From contig CALBMW010000780.1 in the NCBI GenBank assembly GCA_937896275.1, positions 1-5,488 on the forward strand: a stretch of DNA of 5,488 nt, read 5' to 3'. The notes under the pieces are model-generated. The model worked only from the letters and a program-made list of their open reading frames with translations. It was not told the DNA's origin and made no database searches. The translations under genes and the position numbers were made by a program. The DNA is from an uncultured Myxococcales bacterium (GTDB taxonomy: Bacteria; Myxococcota_A; Bradymonadia; UBA7976; UBA1532). Below, in pieces: positions 1-2,699 of this stretch. How positions within the stretch are numbered: position 1 is the first letter of the stretch; every line of letters begins with the position of its first letter.

Positions 1-638
1 CGTTCGCCTTCTACGACAGCAAGTACACCGTCCGCACGCGGCACCTCGAGGCCGACGGCGCCGTCCGCGACGGCGCGCCGGTTCGTATGGCGAGCAGCCG
101 CGCCTATGGCGATCTGGATGGGGACGGCAAGATCGACGAGGTGGTGGGGCGCGTCTATGGCGACGCCAAGGGTGAGCCCGGCGACCTGAAGGTCGATCTG
201 GGCGCAGGCTTCGTGTGGGTCCCCGTTGAGCAGGGGGTTCGCGCCCTGCTCGTGGCGCGCCTGGGCGACGACGTCGGGCCGACCCTGTACGTGGCCGACG
301 GGTGGGTGGCCAATTACGGCAAGGACGCCCGCGCGACGCTGAAGCGGGTGCGCTTCGCCGCGGGCAAGCCCGTGGTCGAGGCCGTGGGTCGATCCCCCGA
401 TGACTTCACGTTCTTCGCGCTCACCGCCGCCGACGTCGACGGGGATGGGGCGCCGGAGATCGTCGCGCAGGGCAGCAAGCAGGTCAGCGTCTTCTCGCCG
501 GGTCCGGTCCTGCCCTGGGCGCGCCGCGCCGTCGTGCCCACAGAGCCGGTGCTCAACACGGCGGTCGCGCGTGGTCCCGGCGGGGTCGTCGCGCTGGTCC
601 CGGGTCGCCCCGTCACCCGCACATACCCGCTGAAGTGA
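1..638 (+). CDS. FG-GAP/VCBS repeat protein, 3' end (N-terminus outside window)
   Basis: The frame is open from base 3 to the TGA at 636-638, so 211 residues of a longer protein are visible. The ATG at 87 is internal, because coding-like sequence continues upstream of it. Two DxDGDGxxD/E motifs can be seen, GDLDGDGKIDEVVG (about 108-149) and ADVDGDGAPEIV (about 429-464). Each is followed by a short hydrophobic strand, the pattern of FG-GAP (VCBS) repeats, where acidic loops bind calcium between blades of a beta-propeller. Known members are mostly secreted or surface proteins used in adhesion or as binding scaffolds, and the protein probably acts outside the cytoplasm. The signal peptide would lie upstream of the window. 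The last 60 residues have no recognisable anchor, so this looks like a propeller end rather than a membrane-anchored tail. The family is fairly sure. The partner or ligand cannot be told. Confidence 0.82.
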   Translation, partial: FAFYDSKYTVRTRHLEADGAVRDGAPVRMASSRAYGDLDGDGKIDEVVGRVYGDAKGEPGDLKVDLGAGFVWVPVEQGVRALLVARLGDDVGPTLYVADGWVANYGKDARATLKRVRFAAGKPVVEAVGRSPDDFTFFALTAADVDGDGAPEIVAQGSKQVSVFSPGPVLPWARRAVVPTEPVLNTAVARGPGGVVALVPGRPVTRTYPLK

Positions 639-639
639 C

Positions 640-668
640 CGCGATGGCGCGCGCCCCGCGCCACCGCG
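640..668 (+). terminator. Stem-loop just after the FG-GAP gene, possible terminator
   Basis: Bases 640-651 pair with 657-668 in a 12-position stem with one A-C mismatch (644/664) around a 5-base loop (CGCCC). The stem begins one base after the stop codon of the FG-GAP gene. It is almost entirely G-C and should be very stable. No T-run follows, so it is not a classical intrinsic terminator. It could be a U-less terminator, a 3' stabilising hairpin, or chance pairing in GC-rich DNA. Its position at a gene end favours a 3'-end role. Confidence 0.5.
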
Positions 669-735
669 TGCGGCCCTCGCCGCCCACCTGTGTCGTCGGA
701 CACCCAGGGGGGCCGACCGGCGACCCCAGTTTCTC

Positions 736-752
736 AGCACGCGACGCGTGCT
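736..752. promoter_or_regulatory. 7-bp inverted repeat upstream of lipoprotein gene
   Basis: AGCACGC (736-742) and GCGTGCT (746-752) are a perfect inverted repeat separated by GAC. The repeat is centred about 69 bases before the ATG of the lipoprotein gene, inside the 174-base gap 639-812. The spacing and symmetry would fit a dimeric regulator site. It could equally be a small RNA hairpin in the leader. I cannot see a convincing -35/-10 pair in this gap, which is GC-rich throughout, so the promoter is not placed. A weaker 5-bp hairpin (GTGTC/GACAC, 690-703) lies further upstream. Confidence 0.3.
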
Positions 753-802
753 CTCCGTAGGTGCCAGGTGAGGCGGCCGTCAGGCAGCCCAAGCCAACCA
801 CG

Positions 803-807
803 GGGAG
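803..807 (+). promoter_or_regulatory. Shine-Dalgarno site of the lipoprotein gene
   Basis: GGGAG at 803-807 lies five bases before the ATG at 813. It decides the start: the in-frame ATG at 690 would add 41 Arg/Pro/Ser-rich residues ahead of the signal peptide and has no such site. Confidence 0.65.
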
Positions 808-812
808 CCATC

Positions 813-1712
813 ATGAACACTCGTCTGCGCACGCTGATCCGTACCTCCGCCACGACCACCCTGATCGCTGCGCTGGCCGCGGCCTGTGCGCCGGAGGGTG
901 CCACCGGCGTGCCGGGCGCCGAGTACGAGGCCGCCAACCTGCCGCCGGTCTACGATCACCAGGGCGCGCCGCCGGTGGTGGTCATCGGGGGCGGCGAGGC
1001 CGACGAGGTGCCCGCGCCGCAGGAGGCGGGGATGCCCGACGCCCGCATGACCCCCGAGGTCGAGGTCGGCATGGTCGAGGGTGCCTTCGGCGTGGTGCCG
1101 GGCTTCGGCCGGGGGGTGGCTCCGCAGGTCCCCCCGCGCGACGGCGCCGTCGCCGAGACCCCGGCGCCGAGCAACGAGTTCAAGCGCTTCGCCGATGGCG
1201 AGATTTGTACCTACGATGCCTTCCTCTGGGGCGACCCCTGCCAGGCGACCGGGTCCTGCCGGTGGGTGGGCAGCTTCGACGATGTGCTCCCCTCGGGCCT
1301 CACCCTCGGCGCCGGCGACGTGCGCTTCGTCCTGAGCGGCTCGCGGGCGGTCCTGGCGGCCCTCCCCGGCCGGGCCAACGCGGCGCCGATGGCCGCCTCG
1401 GTGGTCGATCCGACGCCCTCGCAGACCAACCGCCTGGCCTCGGAGGTCGCGGCGCTGGCGCTGAACCTGGCCTACAGCGAGGCCGGCAAGATGGGCACCG
1501 CGTCGCTGGGCCAGGCGCGCGTCAACGCCGGCCCCTTCGCGCACTGGACCATCTACGGCGTGCGGGCCTTCGCCGAGCGCGCGCTGACCGAGCCCGGCTT
1601 CCTGGACGGCCAGCGTCACGTCGACGCCGAGTCGCTGGCCGACGAGATCGCGGCCCTCAACGCCGCGGGCCGCGACTGCGTCGGCTCGGACGCGGTCCGC
1701 CCGGCCGAGTGA
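813..1712 (+). CDS. Putative secreted lipoprotein with a C-terminal CTY-FWG/GLTLG-type module
   Basis: The start at 813 gives 299 residues, with a good Shine-Dalgarno site and a signal sequence directly after the Met. Residues 1-10 carry four Arg, residues 11-24 are hydrophobic, and LAAAC ends in Cys25. The residue at -3 is Ala rather than the preferred Leu, so lipidation is likely but not certain, and cleavage by signal peptidase I is the alternative. Residues 26-125 are Pro/Ala/Gly/Glu-rich and probably unstructured. Residues 130-262 look folded, with CTYDAFLWGDPC (132-143), a Cys at 149, VLPSGLTLGAGDVRF (158-172), a helix-like stretch ASEVAALALNLAYS (209-222), and GPFAHWTIYGVRAFAE (240-255). 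From memory, this resembles a module of surface and adhesin-like proteins with the pattern FWG...FPxGLTIG...AxxVLALxLNxxFS. No enzyme motif is visible. It is flanked by hairpins on both sides and probably transcribed alone. Function is unknown. The envelope location is well supported. Confidence 0.8.
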   Translation: MNTRLRTLIRTSATTTLIAALAAACAPEGATGVPGAEYEAANLPPVYDHQGAPPVVVIGGGEADEVPAPQEAGMPDARMTPEVEVGMVEGAFGVVPGFGRGVAPQVPPRDGAVAETPAPSNEFKRFADGEICTYDAFLWGDPCQATGSCRWVGSFDDVLPSGLTLGAGDVRFVLSGSRAVLAALPGRANAAPMAASVVDPTPSQTNRLASEVAALALNLAYSEAGKMGTASLGQARVNAGPFAHWTIYGVRAFAERALTEPGFLDGQRHVDAESLADEIAALNAAGRDCVGSDAVRPAE

Positions 1713-1753
1713 GTCGTCCGTCGCGTCCGTGTGAATCAAGACTGCAGACATGA

Positions 1754-1793
1754 GCCGGCCGTGGGTCCGCAGAAGACCCACCCAGTCGCCGGC
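1754..1793 (+). other. Stem-loop in the gap between the lipoprotein gene and trmL
   Basis: GTGGGTC (1761-1767) pairs perfectly with GACCCAC (1775-1781) around a 7-base loop. Outside it, GCCGGC at 1754-1759 can pair with GCCGGC at 1788-1793, making a two-part stem. The outer part overlaps the 5' arm of the longer hairpin at 1791-1834, so the two cannot fully form together. The function is unknown. It may be the first of two terminator hairpins or part of a switchable leader. Confidence 0.4.
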
Positions 1794-1834
1794 CGGGCGT
1801 TCGGTGTTTACTCCCCGCAGCCGAGCGCCCGGCC
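1791..1834 (+). terminator. 14-bp stem-loop, candidate terminator or trmL leader structure
   Basis: Bases 1791-1804 pair with 1821-1834 over 14 positions, thirteen Watson-Crick and one G-T wobble (1800/1825), around a 16-base loop. The bases after it read AACCTTTC, a weak T-rich tail. It lies 78 bases after the lipoprotein stop codon and 39 bases before the trmL GTG. The simplest reading is a terminator that separates the two genes. A role as a 5' leader element of trmL is also possible, because a competing pairing exists between 1755-1760 (CCGGCC) and 1791-1796 (GGCCGG). Confidence 0.5.
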
Positions 1835-1873
1835 AACCTTTCGCAGCGCCGCACGAGATGCTAAGCAGCGTGC

Positions 1874-2320
1874 GTGCGCATCGTCCTCGTCCACCCGCTG
1901 ATTCCCCCCAACACCGGCAGCATCGGCCGCCTGTGCGCGGCCACCGGCACCCCGCTGTGGCTGGTGGCGCCGCTCGGCTTCTCGCTCGAAGACCGCTACC
2001 TGAAGCGCGCCGGGCTCGACTACTGGCCCTGGATCGACCTGCACGTCACCGAGGATCTGAGCGAGGCGCTCGACGTGCCCGGCCGACCGTGGCTCTTCAC
2101 CACGAGGACCGAGCGCAGCTTCTTCGACGTGACCTACGCCGAGGGCGACGCGCTGGTCTTCGGCACCGAGACCACGGGGCTCGCCGACGCGGTGCTCGAC
2201 GCCTGGCCCGAGCACCACGTGCGCATCCCCATGGACAACCCCAAGATTCGCTCCATCAACCTGGCTCAGTGTGCGGCGGTGGCCTTGTACGAGGCCCGCC
2301 GGCAGATCGGACGGCAATGA
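1874..2320 (+). CDS. trmL: tRNA (cytidine/uridine-34 2'-O)-methyltransferase TrmL (SPOUT family)
   Basis: This 148-residue protein matches the usual TrmL length (about 150-160) and shows the family landmarks in order. They are IPPNTGSIGRLCAATG (10-25), the RAGLDYW block (45-51), FGTETTGL (96-103), and IPM (118-120) followed by RSINLAQCAAVALYEARRQ (126-144). The last two blocks form the knotted S-adenosylmethionine pocket of SPOUT enzymes. Known TrmL is a cytoplasmic dimer that methylates the ribose 2'-OH of wobble nucleotide 34 in two tRNA-Leu isoacceptors, helping codon reading. The start is GTG at 1874. An in-frame TAA at 1862 rules out a longer form, and the residues after the GTG align with the family's first strand (RIVLVHP). 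The upstream ribosome site is poor (only AAG at 1863-1865 is well placed), which suggests weak initiation or control by the hairpin at 1791-1834. The stop codon overlaps the next start as ATGA. Family identity is very secure. Confidence 0.95.
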   Translation: MRIVLVHPLIPPNTGSIGRLCAATGTPLWLVAPLGFSLEDRYLKRAGLDYWPWIDLHVTEDLSEALDVPGRPWLFTTRTERSFFDVTYAEGDALVFGTETTGLADAVLDAWPEHHVRIPMDNPKIRSINLAQCAAVALYEARRQIGRQ

Positions 2321-2682
2321 CGGTGCTCACCGGCGGGCGACAGATCGAGGTCGAGTTGGCCGGCGCCGAGCGAGGCTGGGCCGAAGGCAACGCCGGCCTG
2401 GCCCGCGTGGGATCGCGGCGGGCGGCGGGCATGGCGCTCGCTGGCTGGCTGGCGGTCGCGCCCCGCGCAGGCTACGGCACCAACTTCATGCACCACTTGC
2501 GCGCGATGGCCGACGACACCGAGATCGACCCCCCCCTGCGCGAGGCGGCGTGGCGTCTGGCGGCGCGCCCGGTGCCCGAGGGTGGATGGATCGTGCCGCC
2601 GCCCCACCCGCTGACGCCCATGATGGACGCGCGCACGATCATCGACTGGTGCGCCGCGAGGCTGGCTCAGCCTCCGGCCTGA
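2317..2682 (+). CDS. Hypothetical protein coupled to trmL
   Basis: This 121-residue protein starts at the ATG of an ATGA overlap with trmL, so translation of the two is probably coupled. The frame is open upstream, but that extension only shadows trmL in another frame. Third-position G/C bias fits a real gene. I do not recognise the family. There is no signal peptide. Residues 36-49 (AAGMALAGWLAVAP) are hydrophobic but short and interrupted, more like a buried helix than a membrane span. The first 12 residues look like a beta hairpin (TVLTGGRQIEVELAG). The rest appears helical, with two blocks separated by a Pro-rich loop (WIVPPPHPLTPMMD, about 89-102). The likely location is cytoplasm. Linkage to trmL hints at RNA or translation, but that is only a guess from context. 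It ends 9 bases short of the stop codon of the convergent minus-strand gene. Confidence 0.75.
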   Translation: MTVLTGGRQIEVELAGAERGWAEGNAGLARVGSRRAAGMALAGWLAVAPRAGYGTNFMHHLRAMADDTEIDPPLREAAWRLAARPVPEGGWIVPPPHPLTPMMDARTIIDWCAARLAQPPA

Positions 2683-2687
2683 GGGCT

Positions 2688-2699
2688 CGCGCTAGCGCG
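2688..2699. other. 12-bp perfect palindrome between convergent genes
   Basis: CGCGCTAGCGCG is fully self-complementary and contains the TAG stop codon of the minus-strand gene (2692-2694 read in reverse). The whole gap between the two convergent stop codons is only 9 bases. With no unpaired loop and no T-run it is a poor hairpin terminator. It may help both transcripts end, may be a protein site, or may be chance. No other terminator is visible at this junction. Confidence 0.3.

Noticed and set aside
690..812. Longer start for the lipoprotein gene at ATG 690
   Set aside because: It would put 41 Arg/Pro/Ser-rich residues in front of a clear signal peptide, while the ATG at 813 has a GGGAG site five bases upstream.
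761..1753. 330-residue plus-strand frame overlapping the lipoprotein gene
   Set aside because: It is dominated by Arg and Gly with no folded-domain pattern, a shifted shadow of the real gene.
780..1781. 333-residue open frame on the minus strand opposite the lipoprotein gene
   Set aside because: It is Arg/Gly/His-rich low-complexity sequence of the kind produced opposite GC-rich genes. The plus strand has a signal peptide, a ribosome site and normal codon bias.
1713..1873. tRNA or small RNA gene in the gap before trmL
   Set aside because: No cloverleaf, T-loop sequence or acceptor pairing is visible. The structure is explained by hairpins alone.
1750..2316. N-terminal extension of the 121-residue protein back to ATG 1750
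   Set aside because: The extension lies in another frame through all of trmL and is Arg/Ala/Pro-rich. The ATGA overlap at 2317 is a much better start.
1808..2317. 169-residue minus-strand frame opposite trmL
   Set aside because: trmL is certain from its motifs, and the opposite frame shows no family pattern.
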